DNA of 64,000 nt from the NCBI GenBank assembly GCA_937872225.1, contig CALMRZ010000015.1:1-64000 (forward strand), read 5' to 3'. Positions 36,502-44,558 of the stretch are shown here, piece by piece. Under the pieces are notes generated by a model, which saw only the letters and a list, made by a program, of their open reading frames with translations, was not told where the DNA came from and ran no database searches. The stretch's first letter is position 1; the number at the start of each line of letters is the position of its first letter. Position numbers and translations under genes: made by a program. Origin of the DNA: an uncultured Spirochaetota bacterium (GTDB taxonomy: Bacteria > Spirochaetota > UBA4802 > UBA5550).

Positions 36502-37471
36502 GGGAACCTCGTTCCTCGCTCACCTCTTCAAGGGGCGCCCCTCCCGCCAGAAGATAAAATATCGCCATCCGGACAGCCACCCCGTTGGTGACCTGCTCGT
36601 TGATGATGGTTTTCGGGCTGCTCATGACTGCATCGTCAATTTCTATGCCGCGGTTCACCGGTCCCGGGTGCATGATGATAACATCGCCCCTGCAGCGGCG
36701 GTACCGCTCGTCGGTCAGGGCAAACTGGCGGTGATATTCCCTCAGCGACGGGAAGAGCGAGCCTTTCTGACGCTCTTTCTGGATCCGGAGAAGGTTGATC
36801 ACATCCAGCTGGGGCAGCAGGGCGTCCAAGTTATAGGAGATTTCCACGCCGTAGTGCTCGAACGCATCCGGTACCAAGGTGGGCGGCCCGCAGAGCGTCA
36901 CCCGGGCGCCCAGCTTTTTAAAGGCCTCGATGTCGGAGCGGGCCACGCGTGAGTGCTTGATGTCGCCGATGATGCCGATATGGAGCCCCTCCATGCTGCC
37001 CCGCTCCAGGGTCCCCCGCCGCTCCATGATGGAATAGGAGTCAAGCAGGCCCTGGGTCGGGTGGGCATGGAACCCGTCGCCGGCGTTTATGACCGATGCC
37101 TTGATGTTACGGGATAAAAAATGCGGCGCCATTGACGCCGCATGTCTCATTACAATGTAGTCCACCTTCATGGCTTCCAAGGTGTGGACCGTATCGATGA
37201 GGGATTCCCCCTTCACGACGCTTGACGTCGACACCGAGAAATTGATCAGGTCAGCCGACAGTCTCTTGGCGGCAAGGTCGAAGCTCAGCTTCGTCCTTGT
37301 CGACGGTTCATAAAAAAGGGTGCATACGGATTTTCCCCTTAAAATGGGGACGCTTTTCACTGAACGGGTAAAAATATCTTTAAAATACTTGGCGGATCTG
37401 CAGATAAGAAGAATCTCCTCTACAGATAATGATTGGATATCAAGGAGATCTTTTCGTTTGAGGGAACTCAT
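36485..37471 (-). CDS. pyrB: Aspartate carbamoyltransferase, catalytic chain
   Basis: A 328-residue enzyme joining carbamoyl phosphate to L-aspartate. FYEPSTRTKLSF with STRT at 57-60 is the carbamoyl-phosphate loop. SVVKGESL matches the flexible 80s loop, ALTDERYRR the region near the active-site Arg, and MHPGPVNRG the HPxxR motif of the C-terminal domain. No pyrI regulatory chain is present nearby, so it is likely an unregulated or PyrC-associated form. No attenuator or PyrR site could be identified upstream. Confidence 0.95.
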   Translation of the reverse strand: MSSLKRKDLLDIQSLSVEEILLICRSAKYFKDIFTRSVKSVPILRGKSVCTLFYEPSTRTKLSFDLAAKRLSADLINFSVSTSSVVKGESLIDTVHTLEAMKVDYIVMRHAASMAPHFLSRNIKASVINAGDGFHAHPTQGLLDSYSIMERRGTLERGSMEGLHIGIIGDIKHSRVARSDIEAFKKLGARVTLCGPPTLVPDAFEHYGVEISYNLDALLPQLDVINLLRIQKERQKGSLFPSLREYHRQFALTDERYRRCRGDVIIMHPGPVNRGIEIDDAVMSSPKTIINEQVTNGVAVRMAIFYLLAGGAPLEEVSEERGSLENSN

Positions 37472-37569
37472 ATTAAAATCTGATAATCAATGTACACCGG
37501 TAAATTGTCAAATTAATTATCATAATAATAATGAATATTTTTGATGGACGGGAGGCATGAACCGGGGTT

Positions 37570-38220
37570 TCACAACCTGCCCTGGCTCACGGTAATGGAG
37601 TCTGTCAATTCAACCAGGGAATATCTTCCCTTTTTAAATGATCCGCAGTTGGCAACCTGGCAGCCCATCAGCTGTTCAACGCCGTAGGCCTCATGGATAT
37701 GCCCGGCCAGGCACAGGCCGATGCCGTTATTTTCTATAAAAGTCCTGACCGCCCTGCTGCCGCCCCTTATGCCGATGAACGTCCGGTCCCGGACCCGGTG
37801 CGGCGGAGAATGGGAGATCAGGACCGATACGGCGGCGCCCGCGATCTGTTTGAATCCTGCCGACAGGAAATCGGCGAATTCCTCCTCGCTGTACTCGCTC
37901 GCGGTGTTCATCGGGGTCTGGGTCGAACCTCCCACCCCGAAAAAACCGACACCGTCAATAATGGTTCCCCTGCCGTGAAGACTGTAGCCCCTTCGTTCGA
38001 GGATAGCGCACACCTCGCTCCGGTCCCAGTTCCCGTGCACCCCGACAATCCTGTCCGTGTAACGCTCAATGCAGGAAAGGACATCTTCCGCCGACTTCCA
38101 GTCCCCGTCCCTGGCAATATCTCCACACAGGGCCACGAGGTCCACTGACTTGATCAGATCAGCGGCAGCGTTAAAATATTTTTTTTCACCGTGGATGTCG
38201 CCGATGGCCAGGATTTTCAT
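37570..38220 (-). CDS. Calcineurin-like metallophosphoesterase
   Basis: A 216-residue cytoplasmic phosphoesterase with a complete di-metal site: GDIHGE (residues 7-12), CGDIARDGD (about 32-40), GVHGNWD (about 58-64), SHSPPH and GHIHEAYG. The family includes phosphodiesterases acting on cyclic nucleotides and protein phosphatases. Since the window also encodes an adenylate cyclase, cAMP turnover is conceivable but unsupported. The gene is monocistronic on the - strand, facing away from tatD. Confidence 0.83.
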   Translation of the reverse strand: MKILAIGDIHGEKKYFNAAADLIKSVDLVALCGDIARDGDWKSAEDVLSCIERYTDRIVGVHGNWDRSEVCAILERRGYSLHGRGTIIDGVGFFGVGGSTQTPMNTASEYSEEEFADFLSAGFKQIAGAAVSVLISHSPPHRVRDRTFIGIRGGSRAVRTFIENNGIGLCLAGHIHEAYGVEQLMGCQVANCGSFKKGRYSLVELTDSITVSQGRL

Positions 38221-38455
38221 CTGTTTTTCCCCGGCCCATTATGTCGAAAATATTAAATAATTCAACCATTAATTGCAATAGGCGCACAAAGTCGCTGCCG
38301 AGATCCGAGCGGGGGGCCGCGCTGTTGTTGTCCAGGCCCCGGCCAGGTTGACTGAAACTTGATCCTGTGATCTCCAGGGCCCCGGACATTTTATACTTGC
38401 ATTTATGGCCCTGATGCAGGTACAACGACTCAAGAACGTTTCCCCGGATGCCGCC

Positions 38456-39250
38456 ATGTATATCGATTCCCACGCACATTTTGACCTGATCCTGGAAGAC
38501 ACAAGCGACTCGGAAGATACCCTCGTCGCGAATCTGCGCGCGAACAACCTCTCCAGGGCCGTGCAGGCCTCTATAGACGTGGCCAGTTCCCGGTGGTCCC
38601 GTGATTTCGCAAAGCGATGGGACGGCATCTTTTTCTCGGCGGGCATTCATCCTTCCTCCCCGGCCCCCGACACTGAGCTCCGGGCCCTGCAGAGCTTCAC
38701 GGAGGAAATTCACTGCGGCCCCGATTCGGGGCTCTTGTTCGGCATCGGCGAGTGCGGTCTCGATTTTTACCGCATGCGCCAGCCCAGGGAGATGCAGGAA
38801 CAATCCTTCCGGTTCCAGATCGCACTGGCAAACCGGCTCGGCAGGCCTCTCATCGTCCATTCGCGGGACGCCATGGACGAGACCCTTGCCATACTCGGGG
38901 AAATAAGCGGGACCGGCGGCATCATTCACTGCTTTTCAGGCGACCGGCGCGCTGCGCAGCGGGCCCTTGACCTGGGATTTCACATATCATTCGCGGGCAA
39001 CGTCACGTACCGCAATGCCGCGGACCTTCACGACTCGGCGGCCTATGTGCCCCTTGACCGGCTGCTGGTCGAGACCGACGCGCCATTCCTTGCCCCCGTG
39101 CCCCTGCGGGGCAGGCAGAACAGGCCGGAGCATGTCATCCATGTCTACCGGTTCATTGCCGACCTTCGCGGAGAGCCCATCGACCGCATCACGGAGAGCG
39201 TGCTGAATAATTTTTTGGAGCTGGTAAACCATGAGGCCAAAAAAGTTTAA
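38456..39250 (+). CDS. tatD: TatD family metal-dependent hydrolase
   Basis: About 264 residues from ATG 38456, where the protein begins with the family signature MYIDSHAHFD. An upstream ATG at 38405 is in frame but would add a non-family tail. GIGECGLDFYR, QIALANRLGRPLIVHSRDA, IIHCFSGD and ETDAPFLAP are the conserved metal-binding motifs. TatD proteins are 3'-5' DNases or D-Tyr-tRNA-like hydrolases in quality control. The stop lies 20 bp inside nadB, so they are co-translated. Confidence 0.9.
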   Translation: MYIDSHAHFDLILEDTSDSEDTLVANLRANNLSRAVQASIDVASSRWSRDFAKRWDGIFFSAGIHPSSPAPDTELRALQSFTEEIHCGPDSGLLFGIGECGLDFYRMRQPREMQEQSFRFQIALANRLGRPLIVHSRDAMDETLAILGEISGTGGIIHCFSGDRRAAQRALDLGFHISFAGNVTYRNAADLHDSAAYVPLDRLLVETDAPFLAPVPLRGRQNRPEHVIHVYRFIADLRGEPIDRITESVLNNFLELVNHEAKKV

Positions 39251-40892
39251 ATCTGATTTTCTGGTGATCGGCAGCGGCATCGCGGGCCTTGCCTTCGCCA
39301 TCAAGGCCTCGCGCCTGGGGACGGTAAACATCGTCACCAAAAAGAAGGATTTCGACTCCAACACCAACTATGCCCAGGGAGGCATCGCCTCCGTCCTTTC
39401 CCCGGAGGACTCCTTCGAAAAGCACATAGAAGACACGATAAAAGCCGGGGCGGGACTCGGCGACCGGACGACCATTGAATTGCTGGTGCGGTCCGGGCCC
39501 GAGCGCATACGGGAGCTGATGGAGTGGGGGACCCAATTTTCCGAAAAAGAGGGTCCCGGCGGCAGGATCCTCGACCTGGGAAGGGAGGGGGGCCATTCTA
39601 AGAACCGCATCGTCCATGCCCGGGACCTCACCGGCCAGGAGGTGGAACGGGCCCTTCTGCAGAAAGTATCGGAGATTAAGAACATCCAGCTCTTCGAGGA
39701 CCACACCGGGGTCGATCTCCTTACCGAACACCAGCTCAAGAAAAAAGGGAAAAAACGGAACGCCATACACTGCTACGGCGCCTATATCCTCGACAACACC
39801 ACCGGCATGGTGAACACCTTCAACGCCAAGATGACCCTCCTGGCCACCGGCGGCGTGGGCCAGGTCTATCTCCATACCACCAACCCGGAGATCGCCACGG
39901 GCGACGGCATCGCCATGGCGTACCGCGCCGGCGCGCTCATCGCCGACATGGAATTCATCCAGTTCCATCCCACGGCCCTCTACAGCCCCAAGCAGACCGG
40001 GCCCTGTTTTCTCATCAGCGAGGCGGTCCGCGGCGAAGGGGCCGTGCTCGTCAACAAGCGGGGGGAACGCTTCATGGAGAACATCCATCCCCTCAAGGAC
40101 CTTGCCCCGCGGGACATCGTCGCCCGCACCATCGACATGGAGCTTAAAAAACACGGCGTCACCAACGTCTACCTTGACATCACCGGCAAGAGCAAGAAAT
40201 TCCTCATGCAGCGGTTCCCCCACATTTACGCCCAGTGCCTTGAAGAGGGTATCGACATGTCGAAGGAACCGGTGCCGGTCGTCCCGGCCGCCCACTATCT
40301 CTGCGGCGGCGTGGTGAGCGATCGCGACGCCAAGACATCGATCGAAAACCTCTATGTCTCCGGCGAAGCGTCCTGCACTGGGGTGCACGGCGCCAACCGT
40401 CTGGCCAGCAACTCGCTCCTTGAGGGTATCGTATTTTCCCACCGCGCCTATCTGCAGGCGGAAGAGCACCTGAAAAAATTCAACAAAATGCATGTCATCC
40501 CCGAGTTCCCCAACTGGAACAAGGCGGGAACCTTCGACCTCGAGGAATGGGTCCTGGTGCAGCACGACATCGAGGACGTGAAGCGCCTCATGTGGGACTA
40601 CGTGGGGATCGTCCGCTCCGACAAGCGGCTGCAGAAGGCACACAAAAGGATACTGATGCTCGCCGAGGACATCCATGATTACTACAAAAAGAGCACCATC
40701 TCCTCCCGCATCGTCGAGCTTCGGAACCTGGCCACCGTGGCCAAGCTCATCATCAGAAGCGCCCTGGCCCGCAGGGACAGCATCGGCCTTCATTACAACT
40801 CTGACCATCCGACGCCGGGGACAAAAAAGGTGAACGTGGTGCTCCAGACTGATCATGAGCCGCGGCTTATGAAGCTGGATCGTTCTAGATGA
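39231..40892 (+). CDS. nadB: L-aspartate oxidase
   Basis: A 553-residue flavoprotein that oxidises L-aspartate to iminoaspartate, the first step of NAD synthesis with NadA. LVIGSGIAGLAFAIKAS is the FAD-binding Rossmann motif. NYAQGGIASVL, LATGGVGQVYLHTTNP, EFIQFHPTALY, YLCGGVVSD and GEASCTGVHGANRLASNSLLEG are conserved in the succinate dehydrogenase/fumarate reductase/NadB superfamily, and the last is NadB-like. No nadA or nadC adjoins it. It overlaps tatD by 20 bp and the GNAT gene by 4 bp. Confidence 0.94.
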   Translation: MRPKKFKSDFLVIGSGIAGLAFAIKASRLGTVNIVTKKKDFDSNTNYAQGGIASVLSPEDSFEKHIEDTIKAGAGLGDRTTIELLVRSGPERIRELMEWGTQFSEKEGPGGRILDLGREGGHSKNRIVHARDLTGQEVERALLQKVSEIKNIQLFEDHTGVDLLTEHQLKKKGKKRNAIHCYGAYILDNTTGMVNTFNAKMTLLATGGVGQVYLHTTNPEIATGDGIAMAYRAGALIADMEFIQFHPTALYSPKQTGPCFLISEAVRGEGAVLVNKRGERFMENIHPLKDLAPRDIVARTIDMELKKHGVTNVYLDITGKSKKFLMQRFPHIYAQCLEEGIDMSKEPVPVVPAAHYLCGGVVSDRDAKTSIENLYVSGEASCTGVHGANRLASNSLLEGIVFSHRAYLQAEEHLKKFNKMHVIPEFPNWNKAGTFDLEEWVLVQHDIEDVKRLMWDYVGIVRSDKRLQKAHKRILMLAEDIHDYYKKSTISSRIVELRNLATVAKLIIRSALARRDSIGLHYNSDHPTPGTKKVNVVLQTDHEPRLMKLDRSR

Positions 40893-41344
40893 AGGGCCGG
40901 ATTGAGATACGGCCCGTACGGCTTGATGACCTCAGGGAGATTTACCTCCTGGGCCGTGAGGTCTTCGGGAACCGGGCCTTACCCTTCCAGCCGGTCTGGA
41001 ACGAGGCCAATCTTGCCGATGCCATCGCCGGAGACCCCGGTCTTTGCCTTGTCGCGGTTTCAAAAAAAAGCATAGCCGGCTTTATCATAGTATCCCTTGA
41101 CGAATCAGGAGGGCCCTCTTGCGCGGTCATCCGGTGGCTCTGCGTCAGGGAAAACAGTCCGGACAACTTACTGACCGATATGCTGAACAGACTGCAATCT
41201 TCACTTGCGGAACAAAAGATAGAAAAAATTATGGTCGCCCTACCCGAAGGAAATTCCGAATTAATTGAATATTATCGGAATTTTGGCTTTACTGAATCAA
41301 ACCGATTTATAATTATGGAGAACTTTTCACCGGAAAAATCGTGA
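40889..41344 (+). CDS. GNAT acetyltransferase
   Basis: A 151-residue protein with a GNAT fold: IEIRPVRLDDLREIY at the start, IAGFIIVS in the centre, an unusual acetyl-CoA loop around CVRENSPDN instead of the common RxxGxG, and EYYRNFGFTESNR at the end. It probably acetylates an amine on a small molecule or protein. The atypical loop lowers certainty about activity. Its ATG overlaps the nadB stop, so expression is linked to it. Confidence 0.75.
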   Translation: MKGRIEIRPVRLDDLREIYLLGREVFGNRALPFQPVWNEANLADAIAGDPGLCLVAVSKKSIAGFIIVSLDESGGPSCAVIRWLCVRENSPDNLLTDMLNRLQSSLAEQKIEKIMVALPEGNSELIEYYRNFGFTESNRFIIMENFSPEKS

Positions 41345-41442
41345 TCGTCCCGGCGTTCTCCAAGATGAGAGGATGATCCCGTATTACCGGAAATTAACAA
41401 CAGGGCGGCATCCGGCCGGTCGCCGGCGCCGCGGGTACAGCC

Positions 41443-42633
41443 ATGAAACTCAAACTGGTGGAAAAAAACAGTCCCGAATCCCTGGTCTCCAGGGTCGGCA
41501 GCAGTATTCCCCCCTCGGGGATCCGGGAATTCTTCGATATCGTGTATTCAACGCCCGACTGCATTTCCCTGGGCGTCGGGGAGCCCGATTTCGTCACTCC
41601 CTGGCGGATATCGGACAGCGGCATCTTCGCCATCAAGGACGGCAATACCCATTACACGCCCAACCGCGGCCTGCCGGAACTGCGGGAACTGATCGCGGAA
41701 TACGTTGCGTCGAAATACAGCATCCGGTACAATCCCGACACGGAACTCGTCGTCACCATGGGCGTCAGCCAGGGCCTTGACCTGGCCCTCCGCAGCATCC
41801 TGAACCCCGGGGACGAAGTAATCATCTTCGAGCCCTGCTACGTCTCGTACACGGCCAACGTCGAACTGCTCCACGGAAAGCCGGTCATCATCCCGACCCA
41901 TCAGAAGGACCGTTTCAGGATCGACATAGACGTTTTAAAGAAATCCATCACCGCCAGGACCAAGGCGGTCATGCTCAATTACCCGTCGAACCCGACCGGC
42001 AACACCATCGACGAAGAGACCCTCGGGAAAGTGGCTGAGCTCGCCATACGGCACAACCTGATCGTGCTCAGCGACGAGATATACTGCGCCCTCTCCTACG
42101 AACGCAAGCATTTCTCCATCGCCTCCATACCGGAGATGAAATCGCGCACCATCTACCTGAACGGCTTCTCCAAGTCCCATGCCATGACGGGATGGCGCCT
42201 CGGCTATGTGGGGGGGCCTAAATTTCTCATCGATATCATGATGAAGATCCACCAGTACACCGCCCTGTGCGCGTCCTCCATGGCGCAGTACGCCGCGATC
42301 GAGGCGCTCCACAAGGGCGAGAAGGACGTCATCGCCATGAGAAAGGAGTACCTGAAGCGGAGAAATTTCATAGCCGGAAGGTTCAACGAGATCGGCCTGG
42401 ACTGCCTGGTCCCGGAGGGGGCCTTCTACGTGTTCCCCGACGTCTCCGGCACGGGTCTCTCCGGCAGGGACTTCGCCCTCCAGCTCCTGAACGCGGAAAA
42501 GGTCGCCGTGGTGCCGGGCCGGGCCTTCGGCGAGTGCGGCAACAGCCACATCCGCTGCTCCTACGCCACGTCCATGGAAAACCTGAAGGAAGCGATGATA
42601 CGGATCGAGCGGTTCGTAAAGGGCCTGAAATGA
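41443..42633 (+). CDS. Class I/II PLP aminotransferase
   Basis: A 396-residue fold-type I aminotransferase. Lys244 in GFSKSHAMTGWRLGY is the PLP Schiff-base lysine, with Asn183 and Asp211 at the cofactor ring and Arg residues near the C-terminus (HIRCSYATS) for the substrate carboxylate. Family members act on aspartate, aromatic or alanine-type substrates; the specificity is not clear. The first 20 residues before IPPSGIREF look like the PatA/aspartate subgroup. It stands 6 bp before the NYN gene on the same strand. Confidence 0.88.
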   Translation: MKLKLVEKNSPESLVSRVGSSIPPSGIREFFDIVYSTPDCISLGVGEPDFVTPWRISDSGIFAIKDGNTHYTPNRGLPELRELIAEYVASKYSIRYNPDTELVVTMGVSQGLDLALRSILNPGDEVIIFEPCYVSYTANVELLHGKPVIIPTHQKDRFRIDIDVLKKSITARTKAVMLNYPSNPTGNTIDEETLGKVAELAIRHNLIVLSDEIYCALSYERKHFSIASIPEMKSRTIYLNGFSKSHAMTGWRLGYVGGPKFLIDIMMKIHQYTALCASSMAQYAAIEALHKGEKDVIAMRKEYLKRRNFIAGRFNEIGLDCLVPEGAFYVFPDVSGTGLSGRDFALQLLNAEKVAVVPGRAFGECGNSHIRCSYATSMENLKEAMIRIERFVKGLK

Positions 42634-42639
42634 CGCCCC

Positions 42640-43137
42640 ATGGTACTGCTGATTGACGGATTCAACCTGATGTACAAGTTCCCCGACCTGGAGGAGAAGA
42701 TGCTCCGCGGGGAGCTCAACGAGGCCCGGGCCGGGCTCCTTGACAGGCTGAAGAAATTCCAGAAGATTAAAAAATCGCAGATTCGGGTCGTCTTCGACGG
42801 CAAGAAAAACCCGTCCCACAATGTCCGCACCGAGAAGGTCGGTACGATCGACGTCTACTATTCCCTTGATTATTCGGCCGACTTCCTCATCAAGGAGTTC
42901 ATCAAGAAGGACCCGAACCCGAAGATGAGCACCGTGGTCACCTCTGACAAGGACATCCTCTTTTACGTGAACCGCTTCAAGGCCAAGACCATGACGAGCG
43001 AAAAGTTCGCTGACTTCGTCACCAGGACCATAGAGGAGCAATACATCGAGAAGTTGCCCGAAAAGGAGGACAACCCCGATGTGTCGGATGAGGAGATTTC
43101 CTTCTGGGAGAGGCTTTTTACAAGGAAGAAATCATAA
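42640..43137 (+). CDS. YacP-type NYN-domain ribonuclease
   Basis: A 165-residue protein. VLLIDGFNLMY carries the first catalytic Asp of the NYN/PIN-like nuclease fold, followed by RVVFDGKK, VDVYYSLDYSADFLIKEFI and VVTSDKDILFYV, which hold the remaining acidic residues. Relatives (YacP/Rae1) are Mg-dependent ribonucleases that act on ribosome-bound mRNA. It starts 6 bp after the aminotransferase gene, which suggests joint transcription. Downstream there is a GGGGTTAACCCC palindrome without a T run. Confidence 0.85.
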   Translation: MVLLIDGFNLMYKFPDLEEKMLRGELNEARAGLLDRLKKFQKIKKSQIRVVFDGKKNPSHNVRTEKVGTIDVYYSLDYSADFLIKEFIKKDPNPKMSTVVTSDKDILFYVNRFKAKTMTSEKFADFVTRTIEEQYIEKLPEKEDNPDVSDEEISFWERLFTRKKS

Positions 43138-43179
43138 AGGGTGCACCGCACAGGGCGGGGTTAACCCCTGCATGAAAAT

Positions 43180-44076
43180 TCATTTCTTCAGCCGTTTGTC
43201 GAAAAAGGCGAACACTTCCGGCACCAGGCTTCCCCAGTAGTTCCAGTCGTGGCCGGCGCCGGTGCTTTTATCACTATCTACAACGAGTTCGTATCCTCCC
43301 TTGTCGGCGGCAAGCTGTGCCAGGCGGTCTGCCAGCATCTTTGTCTGGTGAGGCGGCACCACGCCGTCGCGCGTGCCGTGGCCGAGAAAGACCGGCGTTT
43401 TTTTCAGGTTCTCCGCCAGCCTGATTATGTTCACTTCCTCCTCCCAGCGCTCCCGGTTGGTTTCATAGTGTCCGTATACCGAGACGAGGAGCCTGTCGTT
43501 TGAAAGGGATTCCGAATCGTAGTCGCCGGAAAGGCCGGCGGCCGCGCCAAAGAGATTCCGGTGCCGTGCCGCGAGGAGGAGCGCGCCGCGGGCCCCGGTG
43601 GAGATGCCGAATATGCCAGTGTTTTCCCGGTCCTTTGCAATGCCGAAATTCTTGCGGAGGAATTCTATCAGGGTCTTCGAGATGAACACGCCGCCCGGCT
43701 GCGGCGCCCATTTATTCACGGTCTCGGGAAAATACTTCGACTCGTACAGGGTTGTGGACATGGCGGGGCAGACCAGGACAAAGCCGTAACGGTCGGCGTA
43801 ATCGGCCGCGGGGGTGCTGTTTTCCCAGTCGCTCGGCTGCTGCCGGAAGCCGTGAAGCACGATCAGGGTGCGCGTCGAAGAGCTGCCGGCGTAACTTTTC
43901 GGGAAATAGATCTGGACCAGGCCCCGGGAAGGTCCCTTGTCTTCGTTATAATCGACCCTGACATTCCGGAGCCATTTTCCCGGTCTTATATCGTATGCCG
44001 GTTTTTCCTCCGTGGCGGCGGATACGCATGAAAATGACACAAGGAAAATCAGCGGCAGATAATTTATTATTTTCAA
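43180..44076 (-). CDS. Secreted esterase, alpha/beta hydrolase
   Basis: About 298 residues. A hydrophobic N-terminus (IINYLPLIFLVSFSCVSAA) is a signal peptide; cleavage after SAA is likely. The catalytic triad is visible: the Ser in GISTGARG, the Asp in HGTRDGVV and the His in GAGHDWNYW. The overall pattern matches esterase D/PHB-depolymerase-like enzymes with an oxyanion HGF. The substrate is unknown, possibly acetylated sugars or esters. TTG 44076 is chosen because GAGGTG stands 6 bases before it; a GTG at 44085 overlaps that site. Confidence 0.82.
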   Translation of the reverse strand: MKIINYLPLIFLVSFSCVSAATEEKPAYDIRPGKWLRNVRVDYNEDKGPSRGLVQIYFPKSYAGSSSTRTLIVLHGFRQQPSDWENSTPAADYADRYGFVLVCPAMSTTLYESKYFPETVNKWAPQPGGVFISKTLIEFLRKNFGIAKDRENTGIFGISTGARGALLLAARHRNLFGAAAGLSGDYDSESLSNDRLLVSVYGHYETNRERWEEEVNIIRLAENLKKTPVFLGHGTRDGVVPPHQTKMLADRLAQLAADKGGYELVVDSDKSTGAGHDWNYWGSLVPEVFAFFDKRLKK

Positions 44077-44085
44077 AATCGGCAC

Positions 44086-44369
44086 CTCAATATTCGGTAT
44101 GACATCTTATCCTGACAAGCAACCCTGTTGATAACGGTCATTTTTTTCAAGAAGTATTTACGCCTGTCCCTCGCTTTCAACCATCGTCAGTCGTATTAAT
44201 CCCACCCCCTGCTCTCCCACTCCAGAATCCCATTAAAAAATCTCTCCAGCAATCCGCGAGCCGTCCTGTCCCGGGCTGTGTCGAGGGGAGGCGGAAAGAG
44301 AATCGAAAAGAGCAACACCACGGACATTATCCGGCTTTTAAAAATAAAATTTGAAAATAATAAAAAATA
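44086..44369. other. Intergenic region between esterase and met operon
   Basis: About 470 bp separate the esterase start and the met operon start. The left part shows nothing but AT-rich stretches suitable for the leftward promoter of the esterase gene. I looked for a cobalamin or SAM riboswitch and found no recognisable core. The right part holds the promoter and inverted repeat listed separately, followed by an untranslated leader of about 125 bases. Confidence 0.45.
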
Positions 44370-44431
44370 TTGACGGGACCCATCTATTATATTACTATAT
44401 CAATATATCTTGATATAGTAATATAATAGAT
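44370..44431 (+). promoter_or_regulatory. met operon promoter with perfect 22-bp inverted repeat
   Basis: TTGACG (44370-44375) and TACTAT (44393-44398), 17 bp apart, make a fair sigma-70-type promoter. A perfect 22-bp inverted repeat spans 44382-44403 and 44410-44431 with a 6-base loop, so it covers the -10 box and start site. Inside it, ATATC-TT-GATAT (44405-44416) is a shorter dyad of the sort bound by ArsR-family repressors, such as the S-adenosylhomocysteine sensor SahR that controls methionine genes in some Proteobacteria. The match to that regulator is inference. Confidence 0.55.
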
Positions 44432-44558
44432 ATAAGTAACGTTTAATTATTATGCCAGGAAGTACAGGGTTGTGATTGTCCAACTCTGCTATGAATTGAC
44501 TGCAGCACTATTTTTTATTATTGTTGAAACATAACGTATAAGCAGGCGGTACTAGACC

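Noticed and set aside
39189-40856. Long leftward open frame opposite nadB
   Set aside because: NadB is unmistakable on the other strand; the reverse frame has no family motifs and shadow-like composition.
43157-43168. GGGGTTAACCCC palindrome as terminator
   Set aside because: The stem is short and no T run follows on either strand.
44086-44558. Cobalamin or SAM riboswitch before the met operon
   Set aside because: No recognisable core motifs of either class; the only strong structure is the inverted repeat on the promoter.
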